Assembly (NCBI RefSeq): GCF_000430645.1
Contig: NZ_AUMK01000004.1
Location: forward strand, 372,001 to 436,000
Source of the DNA: Aquimarina latercula DSM 2041
Lineage (GTDB): Bacteria > Bacteroidota > Bacteroidia > Flavobacteriales > Flavobacteriaceae
Length of the DNA stretch: 64,000 bases
Direction: 5' to 3'
Below the pieces are notes generated by a model that saw nothing but the letters and a program-made list of their open reading frames with translations, did no database searches and was not told the origin of the DNA. Position numbers and translations under genes: made by a program. This document shows positions 53,464 to 62,459 of the stretch, one piece after another; positions within the stretch are counted from its first letter, which is position 1; every line of letters begins with the position of its first letter.

Positions 53464-55740
53464 TTATTTTTTTATCAATCGTTTTGTTTTGATAGTCTTA
53501 CCATTACTATCTTCTATGGACAATAAATATATTCCTGATTTCTGGGTTCCAGATAATGAAATAGTAGTTTTATCAGCACTAGGCTCTACTATTTTATTAT
53601 ACACAACCTTACCTTGCAAACTGTAAATGAAAACTTTATAATTTTCTTTTAACTTTCTAGAAATAGTAACATTCAATTGATCAGTAAAAGGATTGGGATA
53701 TATATCAAAAGTCAAATCATTCTCTAATTCTTCTAGTGGTGGAGATAGTATTTTAGCAACATCAGTATTAACTCTTACTATTCCGCAAGCCCCCAAGTTA
53801 GTCCAATTGGAGGATGTTCTTTCATACAAATAACCTTGATATGTTACTTTATCTCCAACAGCATAGCTAATGCCACTTTGCCAAGGAGAAATACCTAAGC
53901 AAATATCTACAGGATCTGTATCCGAATCTGTAGTATAAACAACAACTAAACGCGCTGCTTTATCAGAACCTCCTTCATACGAGTCTGCTACTCTCTTTGC
54001 AGAAGTGCTAGTTAAACTTACACCTTTTCCTCTTATAATAAAAGAAGCATTATTACCAGAAACCCAGTTACTTTTATTTACCAGAAGTTGAACCATATTC
54101 TTAAGCTCAGGAGTTCGTTGTCCCGAACCGTTCTGACCACTTGACCAAGAATTAGGGCTCCAAATTACTTTATTAGAAAACACCGATCTATTAGAAACAC
54201 TATAGTCACTTGTGCTAAATGCAGAAGAATTACTACTATCATGTAAAGCTATTTCTAATTCTGCATTGGCACTATTACTTTCATCAGCCGTAAACTGAAT
54301 ATATGCGTTAGTGATTGTTGCATTTTTAGGTAACGCTAGCGACTGAAATCTAAGTCCTATTATTTGATTTCCTGCATTACTATAACTATCATAAACTAAT
54401 TCTAAATCACTACTATTTGTATACACATCTCCATTTTCTCTTTCTTCTACATCATCATTACCATTGCTAATAGCCACTTCTATTGTGCCACTATCTGGAT
54501 TAGGATCTACTGTCCCCTTATTAATGGTAACTACACTTCCGTTAGAAGGATTCCATATATCTAAATTCGAAGGAACCTGAAATACATTGCTATTAGATAC
54601 AGAACCCACTTGCGAAGCATTATCTACTCTTATAGTTCTAGTTTCAATCTTATTTTCATCAATAAAAATCCACTTAAACTGATTAAATCTTGCAGAATTT
54701 CTTGTCCAATTTTTATTATCATCATTAGAACGCAGAGGAGCTCCCCAACATCCTTCTCCAGCATATACTGTTCCGTTCTGATCATCTCTTATAAAACCCT
54801 CATCACTTCCTGATCCTGTAGATGGTCTCACAGGCCAAGTAGTTTTTACGGTATGCGCATCACACTCTATTACTAGTTTCACTCCTTTATCGTAGAACAA
54901 TTGGGACCAATTGCTATACTGACTGTTTCCTTCTGATTTATAAGATACGTGTGGACGCATTGGTTTATGATATTGCGCCATTTTCCAAATAACATTGGTA
55001 TTTGAATTCAAATCATTACGTAACCAAGTCGTTTGATTACCTGAAATAGAAATTTCTGTATTTAACGTATATGTTCTAACAAGATTATCACCAAAAGTTA
55101 ATGCATAATATACACTTGATGATGGCGTATCAAATAAGTTATAAACGCTGTTATTACTATCTTCATGATTCCCTCTTGTTGCTACAATTGGAAACATTCT
55201 GCCATCGGATGCAGTTGTTAATTGCCAATCATTAAACCAAGTTTGCCATTGACTATTAGTATCATCATCTGTCATATCGCCTCCAAACAATACTGCATGA
55301 GGCTTTAACTTAGCAACCAAACGATTTGCATTTTGTCTCGGAGTTCTGTTATTTCTAGAATCACCACCCGCAATAAAGGATAACCTACTTTTATCAGCTG
55401 GAGCTGTTTTAAACCAAAAACGCTCACTTGTACCTTGACTATCTCTAATCACAAAATAGTAGGCTGTATTAGGCTGTAAGCCTGTAAGTCTAGCGAAATT
55501 ATTATTCATTCCTTTGTATGAAACTGTTCTATCTGGTGACTTAGAGTTTGGATAATTATTATAATTAGTGCCATAATCTGTAGTCCCAAAATAAACAGTA
55601 GGATTGCTACCAGATGATTGATTCCATCCTACAACTATCGAAGTGGAAGGGTTACCTCTTAGGGTCAGTCGATATTTATCATTAGATGCTTGCAATTGAA
55701 GCCCTAATAGTATTAAAGTTAGTGTAATGAATTGTTTCAT
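53464..55740 (-). CDS. T9SS-exported metallophosphoesterase (purple acid phosphatase-like)
   Basis: 758 residues with a Sec signal. An N-terminal Fn3/PAP-like domain (RLTLRGNPSTSIVVGWNQ) leads to a metallophosphoesterase with motifs GGDSRN, GGDMTDDD, GNHED, AQYHKP and CDAHT, in which the last, normally GHxH, has lost its first His. A DNRLRE-like beta domain (about residues 440-610), a chitin-binding CBM5/12-like module (WQSGISYAVGDKVTYQGYLYE) and a type A T9SS sorting domain (DIYPNPFTDQL ... KTKRLIKK) follow. It should be a surface or extracellular phosphatase that can bind polysaccharide. A -7-like box (CAAATTTA at 55768-55775, TAAATTTG on the minus strand) lies just upstream. Confidence 0.85.
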   Translation of the reverse strand: MKQFITLTLILLGLQLQASNDKYRLTLRGNPSTSIVVGWNQSSGSNPTVYFGTTDYGTNYNNYPNSKSPDRTVSYKGMNNNFARLTGLQPNTAYYFVIRDSQGTSERFWFKTAPADKSRLSFIAGGDSRNNRTPRQNANRLVAKLKPHAVLFGGDMTDDDTNSQWQTWFNDWQLTTASDGRMFPIVATRGNHEDSNNSVYNLFDTPSSSVYYALTFGDNLVRTYTLNTEISISGNQTTWLRNDLNSNTNVIWKMAQYHKPMRPHVSYKSEGNSQYSNWSQLFYDKGVKLVIECDAHTVKTTWPVRPSTGSGSDEGFIRDDQNGTVYAGEGCWGAPLRSNDDNKNWTRNSARFNQFKWIFIDENKIETRTIRVDNASQVGSVSNSNVFQVPSNLDIWNPSNGSVVTINKGTVDPNPDSGTIEVAISNGNDDVEERENGDVYTNSSDLELVYDSYSNAGNQIIGLRFQSLALPKNATITNAYIQFTADESNSANAELEIALHDSSNSSAFSTSDYSVSNRSVFSNKVIWSPNSWSSGQNGSGQRTPELKNMVQLLVNKSNWVSGNNASFIIRGKGVSLTSTSAKRVADSYEGGSDKAARLVVVYTTDSDTDPVDICLGISPWQSGISYAVGDKVTYQGYLYERTSSNWTNLGACGIVRVNTDVAKILSPPLEELENDLTFDIYPNPFTDQLNVTISRKLKENYKVFIYSLQGKVVYNKIVEPSADKTTISLSGTQKSGIYLLSIEDSNGKTIKTKRLIKK

Positions 55741-55767
55741 TTAATATGAAGATTAAGTTAGTTTTCT

Positions 55768-55775
55768 CAAATTTA
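55768..55775 (-). promoter_or_regulatory. -7 promoter element for the phosphoesterase gene
   Basis: On the minus strand TAAATTTG fits TAnnTTTG and lies 28 bases before the start codon. No clear -33 TTG at the right distance was found. Confidence 0.4.
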
Positions 55776-55889
55776 GGATATCATGTAATTAAAAAAATCT
55801 AATTCTAGATTCTTAATTAATCCTTAATTTTAATAGTTTAAGATTACAAAAAGTATAACCTTGAATTTACAATCTATTAACATCTTACT

Positions 55890-56798
55890 ATGTTACTTTG
55901 TGCAATGAAAAGCAATCGAATAGAATTACTTCTTAAAATTAGTGTCTTCTTAATTTTTTTAGGCAGATCGCTGCAACATCTTTTTTGGGATGCACCGTAT
56001 CGTACTTTTTTCTGGGACGAATCTATATTACAACCTGTTGTAGAAGGGTTTTTTAAGACTCCTTGGCAAGACTATGCCACTAGTCACAAAACAGATAGTG
56101 CTATACAATATGGCATAAAAATTAATGGTCTCTTATATCTTATCGCCGCAATCTCCACTCTTACAATAAAAAAAACGAATCTAAAATGGTTTCGAATTCC
56201 CATCATATTTGGTGGAATTAGTTTACTATTACTAACACTATTAATGACCAAAGAAAAATTTTACCATTTCGCTCAATTTTTTGAGCACAGTATTCAATTT
56301 GGATTGCCTTTTGTTTTATTATACTATTATTCCAAAAAGAAGAATAATACCAGATTAATTTTAATCCTTACTATTCTAATTGCTCTTACATTTTTCTCGC
56401 ATGGGTTATATGCTTTTGGATTTTATCCAGTTCCAGGAAAATTTGTAGACATGGTTATACAAATTTTCGGTTTTTCTGAAGCAACGGCTATTACCTTTTT
56501 ATACATTGCTGGAATTTTAGATTTTATACTTGCTATTCTAATTTTTATACCTAAACTCAGGTTTTATGGACTATGGTATGCATTTTTATGGGGATTACTT
56601 ACAGCTTTTGCTAGAATAGTTGCTAATTTTTATTGGGATTTTCCAATTCAATCGATTCATCAAAATTTACATCAAGTATTGTATAGAATTCCACATGGAC
56701 TAACTCCGCTTTTAGTAATCTTAATAATTAAAAAGTATTATTATGAAATAAAGAAGACCGCCTTTTCGGACGGCCTTCTTAAAAAACTTAAGATTTAA
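55890..56798 (+). CDS. Multi-pass inner-membrane protein of unknown function
   Basis: 302 residues (297 if translation begins at the second ATG at 55905, which is equally possible). About seven hydrophobic helices, with charged/aromatic loops (HLFWDAPYRTFFWDES near the N-terminus). No family recognised. Its 3' end overlaps the terminator hairpin of the converging M36 gene: the last codons at 56751-56780 encode TAFSDGLL-like residues and also form the stem. Confidence 0.55.
   Translation: MLLCAMKSNRIELLLKISVFLIFLGRSLQHLFWDAPYRTFFWDESILQPVVEGFFKTPWQDYATSHKTDSAIQYGIKINGLLYLIAAISTLTIKKTNLKWFRIPIIFGGISLLLLTLLMTKEKFYHFAQFFEHSIQFGLPFVLLYYYSKKKNNTRLILILTILIALTFFSHGLYAFGFYPVPGKFVDMVIQIFGFSEATAITFLYIAGILDFILAILIFIPKLRFYGLWYAFLWGLLTAFARIVANFYWDFPIQSIHQNLHQVLYRIPHGLTPLLVILIIKKYYYEIKKTAFSDGLLKKLKI
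56751..56780 (-). terminator. Terminator of the M36 gene lying inside a converging coding region
   Basis: AAGAAGACCGCC (56751-56762) pairs with GGACGGCCTTCTT (56768-56780) with one mismatch and one bulge. It lies 25 bases beyond the minus-strand M36 stop codon, followed there by TTTATTTC, and within the last codons of the plus-strand membrane protein gene. Confidence 0.65.
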
Positions 56799-56805
56799 AT
56801 TAAAT

Positions 56806-59800
56806 CTATTTTATTATAAATCGTTTAGTTTCTCCTTGAACTTTTAATAAGTACATACCAGTATCAAGATTACCAACACTTATAGTTTTACTATTACTTA
56901 AAGTACCTTGTCCAACAACTTGTCCAACCATATTCATAATAGAATATGTATTATTAGTACTCTTAGTATCCTTCATTGCAATCTGTAATACTCCACCTCT
57001 TTGTAGTGGGTTTGGTGAAATTGTGAAAATAGAAATTCCTTCTTCATCTTCGGTTCCTATAATAGGAGTTGTTGGTCCGAAATCTGCTACTAAAGCAGCC
57101 GATCCATCACAAGATCCTTCATAGATCTTAACATTAGAGAAGATTGAATTATTTCCTGATCCTGCGTCATTATCATTAATGAATACCAATCTATCCATAC
57201 TTCCTGTATAGAAATTACCTACTGGAATTACGTATGTTGTTGTACCACTAGAATAATTATCAAAATTAGTTACCCCATAATTCTGAGTACCGTGAACTTT
57301 AAAGTATCTAGTAGAAGTTAAAGTATTATCATCTTCAAAACCAACACCATGAATCTCTCCTTGAGAAGTACTGCTAAAATCAAACTCTATAACCGTATTA
57401 GCAGTTACCGTATAACTTAGAGGAATATACTTCCAAGTATTATTAGACATTGATAGTCCTGCTCCGCCATTTACAATAGAGAAATTACCTGCAGAATCTT
57501 GATTAGAGAAAGGAGTAATAGAGAAATCATTGAAATTAATTGACTCACAAGTTGGTCCTGGATCAACAGTACCATTAGTAATACTTAAATCATCTATGGT
57601 AACATCACCTTGCCAGCTAGATCCTGTAACCGTATTAAGACGTAATTGTACACTAGCATTTCCTGCATATGCAGAAAGATCAACACTTGCAGTGTTCCAA
57701 TCTGTTCCTTGAGCACCAGATCTACTAAATACACTTGTCCAATCTCCTGTATTATCTGTTCTTGCTTCAACGTCAAAAGTTCCTATTGCACTACCAACCA
57801 TATGATACTGGAAACTTAATGTTGGAGAAGTCAATCCACTAAAGTCTAAACAAGGTGAATTTAAAATTGCTCTCTTATTAGGATATCCTGTTCCATTTCC
57901 TGAAGCTTCTACATAAATATAAGAAGTACCATCAACCGCACCGCTTGGTCCTGTTCCATTAGATGGAGTTCCGTTAGAATCAACAGTCCAATCTAAATCA
58001 TCTCCAGAATCTTGAGACCAATCTCCAATATTTCCTTCGAAACTTTCACTATATGGGAATGATGCTATATCACCTGTACACTCATCGCCACCTGGTCCAG
58101 GTCCACCACCATCACAAGGATTAACAAATGATACTGTTTGATCTGTTTGCCCATTAGTACCTCCATTATTATTCTCGTTAGCATCTTGACCAACACCACG
58201 TTCAGCAAATGCTTTCCAAATAATACATTCGTACTGACCTCCATATAAATCTTGATCAGCCTGAAGAATACCATCTCTACCAGAAACGAATCCTGGATTA
58301 TTGGCAGTATTTTTTAATCCTTCTGTTACTAAAGCTAACGCGATATTATTACCACCTGTTCCGTTATAAAAATCAGGATCAAATCCTTCAGCATCGATTA
58401 ACCCCCAAGTCATATCCCATAATATAGTAGCAAAAGCATATCCAACTCCGTGTGGTCTTGCTAATCCTCCTATATCTGCATAATCCGTATTATTTACCGA
58501 TCTATCTATCGAATATGGAGTTGGACGAATACCATCTCCTGTCGTTGGCTGATTTAGTGCATATGTCCCTATTCCTCTAGAATCTATTCCAGAATCACCA
58601 GCTTTCATAGTAAGCATTAATCCAAACCAGTCAGACCATCCTTCACCCATTTGCTCAGAACCTCCTAAATTATTAGAAGATGGGCCTCCTACTAATCTAA
58701 TAGAAATACCATGACCATACTCGTGTGCAATAATTCCATTATCTAAATCTCCGTCTCTATCAGGATTTGGACTTGTCCAAAGGAACATTTGCATTCTAGG
58801 ATTACCTCCATCTCCTGGAGTAGAAAAATTCGCATTATTACTTCCACTTCCATCTTGTGCATCAGCATTTACAGAATCGCTTCCAGCACCACCATTTCCA
58901 TAATTATTTTCTTGGAAGTTTCCACTAGCTTCATCAAAACCATACTGATAAAACACATCGTGCATAATATTATTCCAGTAGAAAAGATTTGTTATTGCTG
59001 CATCATCATATGCTGTAGGTGCTTGGTTAAGATCGATAGGAAAGTTAAAATCTAAACTAGCTCCTCCATCAGGAGAAAAACCTGTACCATTGTTCCCATT
59101 TCTATCTTCCTGAGCCCATACATTATTACCTCTAGTAATTGTAAATTCTGCTCCAGCACTACCATTCGTATCATGCCATCCAAATGGAGAAGCATTAAGA
59201 TCAGCTGGATCGGTTACTATAGAACGATTACCATGACTAGGACTTTCTACAGGCATTGCATATACATTATAAGAGTCAGGAGCAAACGCTGCTGACGCTT
59301 CTGACTTAGTTTTAGCTGTAGGAGCAGGAACAATTGGCGTTTCTTTTTCAAATAAAACAGACGCTCCGTGATTGTGATTTTCATGATCAGGAGTACCAAA
59401 ATTACAAGTTATTACCCAATCCTCCGTATATAAAATTTCACCAGTAGTAGCATCTACATTAGCATTCCACCAATGTTGACCGTCTTTTTGATATAAACTA
59501 ACACGCCAAGTTAATATCAATTGATCATCTTGCTTGATATAAACTTGTTTTGCCTCTATAGGTTCTAAAGTAATTCCAGAATTTTCATAAACTAATGATC
59601 CATCAGATTTACTTTTTGATCTCACCAACTGAGGAGATTGTAAATTGTGAGCTCTAGCAACATTCATAATTGCCGTCTCTGCTGGAAGAGAGGCTTTTGC
59701 AGAAGTAACTTTGGACTTAAGATCCGATATAAATTGATTTATCTTCCAAGTTACTTCATTATTCTTTACAGTAAGTTTATATGTAGCATACTGTATTGGA

Positions 59801-60021
59801 ATTCCCTGATAACGCTGTTGTACATATACGTGCTGTATATCGGGATTTAAAGAAGGAACCACATCGGTTACTTCCCACTCTGACACATCGTCTGATGTTA
59901 GTGCTGATTTAGCTGTTGTGCTGTTCAGATGGTTTTTAACTATACCATCCATGATGTTTTGTGCAAACATTGCCTGGCCTATCAACATAGTTAATAAGAC
60001 AAACGAGTACATTTTTCTCAT
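56806..60021 (-). CDS. T9SS-exported M36 (fungalysin-type) metalloprotease
   Basis: 1071 residues from the ATG at 60021, where a good signal peptide begins (MRKMYSFVLL...FAQ); the frame extends 20 residues further back but without sense. An FTP/PepSY-type propeptide (about 20-220) precedes the catalytic domain with HEYGH at residues 432-436 and a downstream Glu in GEGWSDW. C-terminal parts: a MAM/jelly-roll domain (FPYSESFEGNIGDW ... TIDDLSITNG), a further beta domain and a T9SS type A sorting domain (FTISPNPLQRG ... ETKRFIIK). It is an extracellular protease, probably self-activating by removal of the propeptide. It has an exact consensus promoter 60 bases upstream. Confidence 0.92.
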   Translation of the reverse strand: MRKMYSFVLLTMLIGQAMFAQNIMDGIVKNHLNSTTAKSALTSDDVSEWEVTDVVPSLNPDIQHVYVQQRYQGIPIQYATYKLTVKNNEVTWKINQFISDLKSKVTSAKASLPAETAIMNVARAHNLQSPQLVRSKSKSDGSLVYENSGITLEPIEAKQVYIKQDDQLILTWRVSLYQKDGQHWWNANVDATTGEILYTEDWVITCNFGTPDHENHNHGASVLFEKETPIVPAPTAKTKSEASAAFAPDSYNVYAMPVESPSHGNRSIVTDPADLNASPFGWHDTNGSAGAEFTITRGNNVWAQEDRNGNNGTGFSPDGGASLDFNFPIDLNQAPTAYDDAAITNLFYWNNIMHDVFYQYGFDEASGNFQENNYGNGGAGSDSVNADAQDGSGSNNANFSTPGDGGNPRMQMFLWTSPNPDRDGDLDNGIIAHEYGHGISIRLVGGPSSNNLGGSEQMGEGWSDWFGLMLTMKAGDSGIDSRGIGTYALNQPTTGDGIRPTPYSIDRSVNNTDYADIGGLARPHGVGYAFATILWDMTWGLIDAEGFDPDFYNGTGGNNIALALVTEGLKNTANNPGFVSGRDGILQADQDLYGGQYECIIWKAFAERGVGQDANENNNGGTNGQTDQTVSFVNPCDGGGPGPGGDECTGDIASFPYSESFEGNIGDWSQDSGDDLDWTVDSNGTPSNGTGPSGAVDGTSYIYVEASGNGTGYPNKRAILNSPCLDFSGLTSPTLSFQYHMVGSAIGTFDVEARTDNTGDWTSVFSRSGAQGTDWNTASVDLSAYAGNASVQLRLNTVTGSSWQGDVTIDDLSITNGTVDPGPTCESINFNDFSITPFSNQDSAGNFSIVNGGAGLSMSNNTWKYIPLSYTVTANTVIEFDFSSTSQGEIHGVGFEDDNTLTSTRYFKVHGTQNYGVTNFDNYSSGTTTYVIPVGNFYTGSMDRLVFINDNDAGSGNNSIFSNVKIYEGSCDGSAALVADFGPTTPIIGTEDEEGISIFTISPNPLQRGGVLQIAMKDTKSTNNTYSIMNMVGQVVGQGTLSNSKTISVGNLDTGMYLLKVQGETKRFIIK

Positions 60022-60080
60022 ATGTATAAAATTTGAATTTGTGTTAACTAAAATTAACAAAATCAAAAACATCTTAGACA

Positions 60081-60112
60081 CAAATCTAATATCACTGAAT
60101 AAAGTTTAACAA
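60081..60112 (-). promoter_or_regulatory. Bacteroidota-type promoter of the M36 protease gene
   Basis: On the minus strand TTG (60112-60110), a 21-base spacer and TAGATTTG (60088-60081) match TTG-N19-21-TAnnTTTG. The leader to the ATG at 60021 would be about 55 bases. Confidence 0.65.
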
Positions 60113-60513
60113 TTTCACATTTTCACTGAATTTTCCCTAAAACAAAAATTCAGGTAGTTATTTAAACTACCAATTGTTAGTTAACCTACATAAATACTAG
60201 ACTTTTTATTTTTTTTTAACATATCGCTACACATATACTGATAATCAGAATAATAACTATACCTTTTTTTAATTACGGGATACCTGTAGATTTTTTTTTT
60301 ACTTTTTTTATTAAAACAGCACTTTATAAGTTATTTTAGATCAATTTGATTAACGAAACAAAAAAAACATTAAACAACTTATTCTAATACATAAATATTT
60401 TGACTTAAAACATTTATATGTTTTTGGTTAAAACAAAAACATATTACTATAACTTTTCAGATAAAAAAAACTATTTGGATAACTGTATTATAGAAGAAAA
60501 CATAAATATATAA
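60113..60513. other. 400-base AT-rich divergent region
   Basis: No gene is visible. T- and A-tracts of eight or more bases are common. The clear feature is an 11-bp perfect inverted repeat, ATATGTTTTTG (60416-60426) and CAAAAACATAT (60434-60444), around a seven-base spacer, about 70 bases before the YdeI-type gene; it could be an operator. No exact promoter box for that gene was found. Confidence 0.4.
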
Positions 60514-60996
60514 ATGAAAAGCCCAGTTTTTATTACCTCCTTACAATCATCACATAGCGTACTAATTCCTTTGGAAATTGCCAAATCATTTATTACTAAC
60601 AATCAGAAAAGAGTAATTGTCGAAATAAGTTTTAAGGATACCCATATTAAATTTCACGCAGCTTTATTAAAAAGAAAGGAACAATTTTATGTTATGTTTA
60701 GTCAAAGAAAACAGAAACAACTTGGTATTCTTCTTAATGATTATTTTAATATACAATTACTAGAAGATACTTCTAAATACGGTGTAGAAATGTCCGAAGA
60801 ACTAGAAGCCGTATTACAAAGTGATCCTGAGGCATCTGATATATTCGAATCACTTACCGCTGGTATGAAAAGAAGTTTAATTTATTATGTACTACAGTTT
60901 AAAAACTCTCAGACCAAAATAGACAAGGCTTTGATCATTACTGAGAACCTAAAACTTGGTATAAGAGACAAAAAACAACTTATTAAAAAGCTATAA
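60514..60996 (+). CDS. YdeI/OmdA-type protein with DUF1905-like N-terminus
   Basis: 160 residues, cytoplasmic. Residues 1-85 look like DUF1905 (a small beta barrel: SHSVLIPLEIAKSF, RVIVEISFKDTHIKFHAALL, QLGILLNDYFNIQLLED). The C-terminal part EELEAVLQSDPEASDIFESLTAGMKR with SLIYYVLQFKNSQTKIDKAL is the OmdA/YdeI helical region with its usual E-x-x-AL..P-A..F..L..G..R pattern. It is distinct from the YdeI gene at 17806. Function unknown. Confidence 0.78.
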   Translation: MKSPVFITSLQSSHSVLIPLEIAKSFITNNQKRVIVEISFKDTHIKFHAALLKRKEQFYVMFSQRKQKQLGILLNDYFNIQLLEDTSKYGVEMSEELEAVLQSDPEASDIFESLTAGMKRSLIYYVLQFKNSQTKIDKALIITENLKLGIRDKKQLIKKL

Positions 60997-61061
60997 TAGA
61001 AAATAATTAGGTTGGAAAAAGGAAACTAAGTTCTTTTAATCGACGCAACCTTTATAAATTC

Positions 61062-61097
61062 TTTTCATCTTTTAATCAAACAATCAAAAGATGAAAA
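61062..61097 (+). promoter_or_regulatory. Perfect hairpin enclosing the start codon of 61091
   Basis: TTTTCATCTTTT (61062-61073) and AAAAGATGAAAA (61086-61097) are exact 12-bp inverted copies with a 12-base loop. The ATG at 61091 is inside the 3' arm, so the folded mRNA would hide the start codon. This could be a translational control element, though AT-only pairing makes it weak. Confidence 0.45.
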
Positions 61098-61615
61098 AAA
61101 CAAAATTAATTATTTTTGGCTTACTACTCATAAGCCTACAAAGTTGCTGTCCTTTTCTGGTAGATTGCGACAACAACGATGATGATTTCCCAATAAACCC
61201 AGCATTTTCGCAATATGAACCAATATTATTAGATAGAAATGATTTCGAAAATTCAGTTTCTTTGAAAGATCCTATTTCAATTAATACTTCGGGTAAAATT
61301 TACAGTAAGGATAATTTACTTTTTATCAATGAAGTTCATAAAGGTTTTCATGTCTATGATAACACAGATCCTACATCTCCTACTCCGTTAAAATTTCTTG
61401 AAGCTCCAGGATCAACTGATTTAGCGATTCGTGATAATATGATATACATTAATCAAGCTACTGATTTAATTGCAATAGAATATAATAACACTGACGGTAT
61501 TACACTTACTAAAAGAGTAATCAATGTATTTCCGGAAATGCGTTCCCCAGATGGTTTTTTGCCTTTCGATATACCTGAAAACAATGTTGTAATAGGATGG
61601 ACATTAATCAACTAA
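61091..61615 (+). CDS. LVIVD-type propeller lipoprotein, first of a pair
   Basis: 174 residues with an SPase II signal (LQSC followed by another Cys). The mature part has LVIVD-like strands (GKIYSKDNLLFINEVHKGFHVYDNTDPTSP; STDLAIRDNMIYINQATDLIAIEY) and ends NNVVIGWTLIN, a natural-looking end. It is shorter than a full propeller, so it may pair with the adjacent protein. The stop lies 11 bases before the start of the next LVIVD gene. Confidence 0.65.
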   Translation: MKKTKLIIFGLLLISLQSCCPFLVDCDNNDDDFPINPAFSQYEPILLDRNDFENSVSLKDPISINTSGKIYSKDNLLFINEVHKGFHVYDNTDPTSPTPLKFLEAPGSTDLAIRDNMIYINQATDLIAIEYNNTDGITLTKRVINVFPEMRSPDGFLPFDIPENNVVIGWTLIN

Positions 61616-61626
61616 CACCAAATATT

Positions 61627-62373
61627 ATGAAAAAATGCATACTTATGATACTCACTTCCTTTATTATTTTTAGTTGCGATTCCGATTCTTCTAACGACTC
61701 TTTATCTCCAATAAATAATGATGGAATTGGTGGATCTTTAGCAACCTTTACGTTAAAAGGAGATTATCTATACACTGTAGATAATACGGATCTTACCGTA
61801 TTTAATATTACTGATATCAAAGATCCCGTACAAGTTAACACCATACCGATTGGTTTTAATATCGAAACACTTTTTAGTTATAAAGACTATTTATATATAG
61901 GATCAAGAAACGGAATGTTTATATATGGATTAACAAATCCAGAATTTCCCGAAAAACTTTCTCAAGTAGAACATTTTACCGCTTGTGACCCTGTTATTGC
62001 AAATGATACACATGCATTCGTTACTTTACACTCCGATACATTTTGTGGTAATAATCTTAATGTCTTACAAATCTATGATGTTACCACTATTACAGAACCC
62101 ATTCTGATCAATTCCAGAAACCTTACTTTCCCAAGAGGATTAGGGCTTTATAACAATTTCTTAATTGTTTGTGATGACGAAATTAAAATCTTCGATGTTT
62201 CTGATCCATCAGAATCAAATCTGGTTACTTCGATTAACAACAATGCATTTGATGTCATTATATCTGGGAATTTATTAATCGCAATTGGTGAGACAGGGTT
62301 ATATCAATATAGACTTACTCCGGATGTAAATTTAGGTATAAGTATTACTGAATTAAGCACAATAAATATTTAA
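61627..62373 (+). CDS. LVIVD-repeat lipoprotein, second of a pair
   Basis: 248 residues from the ATG at 61627 (the frame reaches back to 61597 but the signal starts here). SPase II signal with FSC (IIFSCDSD). Repeats of the LVIVD type: GDYLYTVDNTDLTVFNITDIKDPV, KDYLYIGSRNGMFIYGLTNPEFPEKL, NVLQIYDVTTITEPI, NFLIVCDDEIKIFDVSDPSE. They form a beta-propeller, probably at the cell surface or in the periplasm. Ligand unknown. Confidence 0.78.
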   Translation: MKKCILMILTSFIIFSCDSDSSNDSLSPINNDGIGGSLATFTLKGDYLYTVDNTDLTVFNITDIKDPVQVNTIPIGFNIETLFSYKDYLYIGSRNGMFIYGLTNPEFPEKLSQVEHFTACDPVIANDTHAFVTLHSDTFCGNNLNVLQIYDVTTITEPILINSRNLTFPRGLGLYNNFLIVCDDEIKIFDVSDPSESNLVTSINNNAFDVIISGNLLIAIGETGLYQYRLTPDVNLGISITELSTINI

Positions 62374-62459
62374 CGAAATCTAAAAACCTCTTAAATCCTT
62401 TGCTATAAGCTAAAACAGTCCTATATTAGTTTACTCTAAACGTAACAAATCATTAAATT

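Noticed and set aside
58789..59055. Plus-strand open frame opposite the M36 protease
   Set aside because: It is the complement of a conserved catalytic-domain region, with Ser/Ile-rich translation typical of antisense shadows.
60022..60081. 20-residue N-terminal extension of the M36 protease
   Set aside because: The signal peptide starts at the ATG at 60021 and the consensus promoter box lies at 60081-60088, so the extension would begin at the promoter itself.
60200..60320. Long T tracts as terminators
   Set aside because: No stable stem precedes them; the region is simply AT-rich.
61091..62373. One LVIVD gene broken by a frameshift
   Set aside because: Each of the two frames has its own start, lipoprotein signal and natural end, so they are two adjacent genes.
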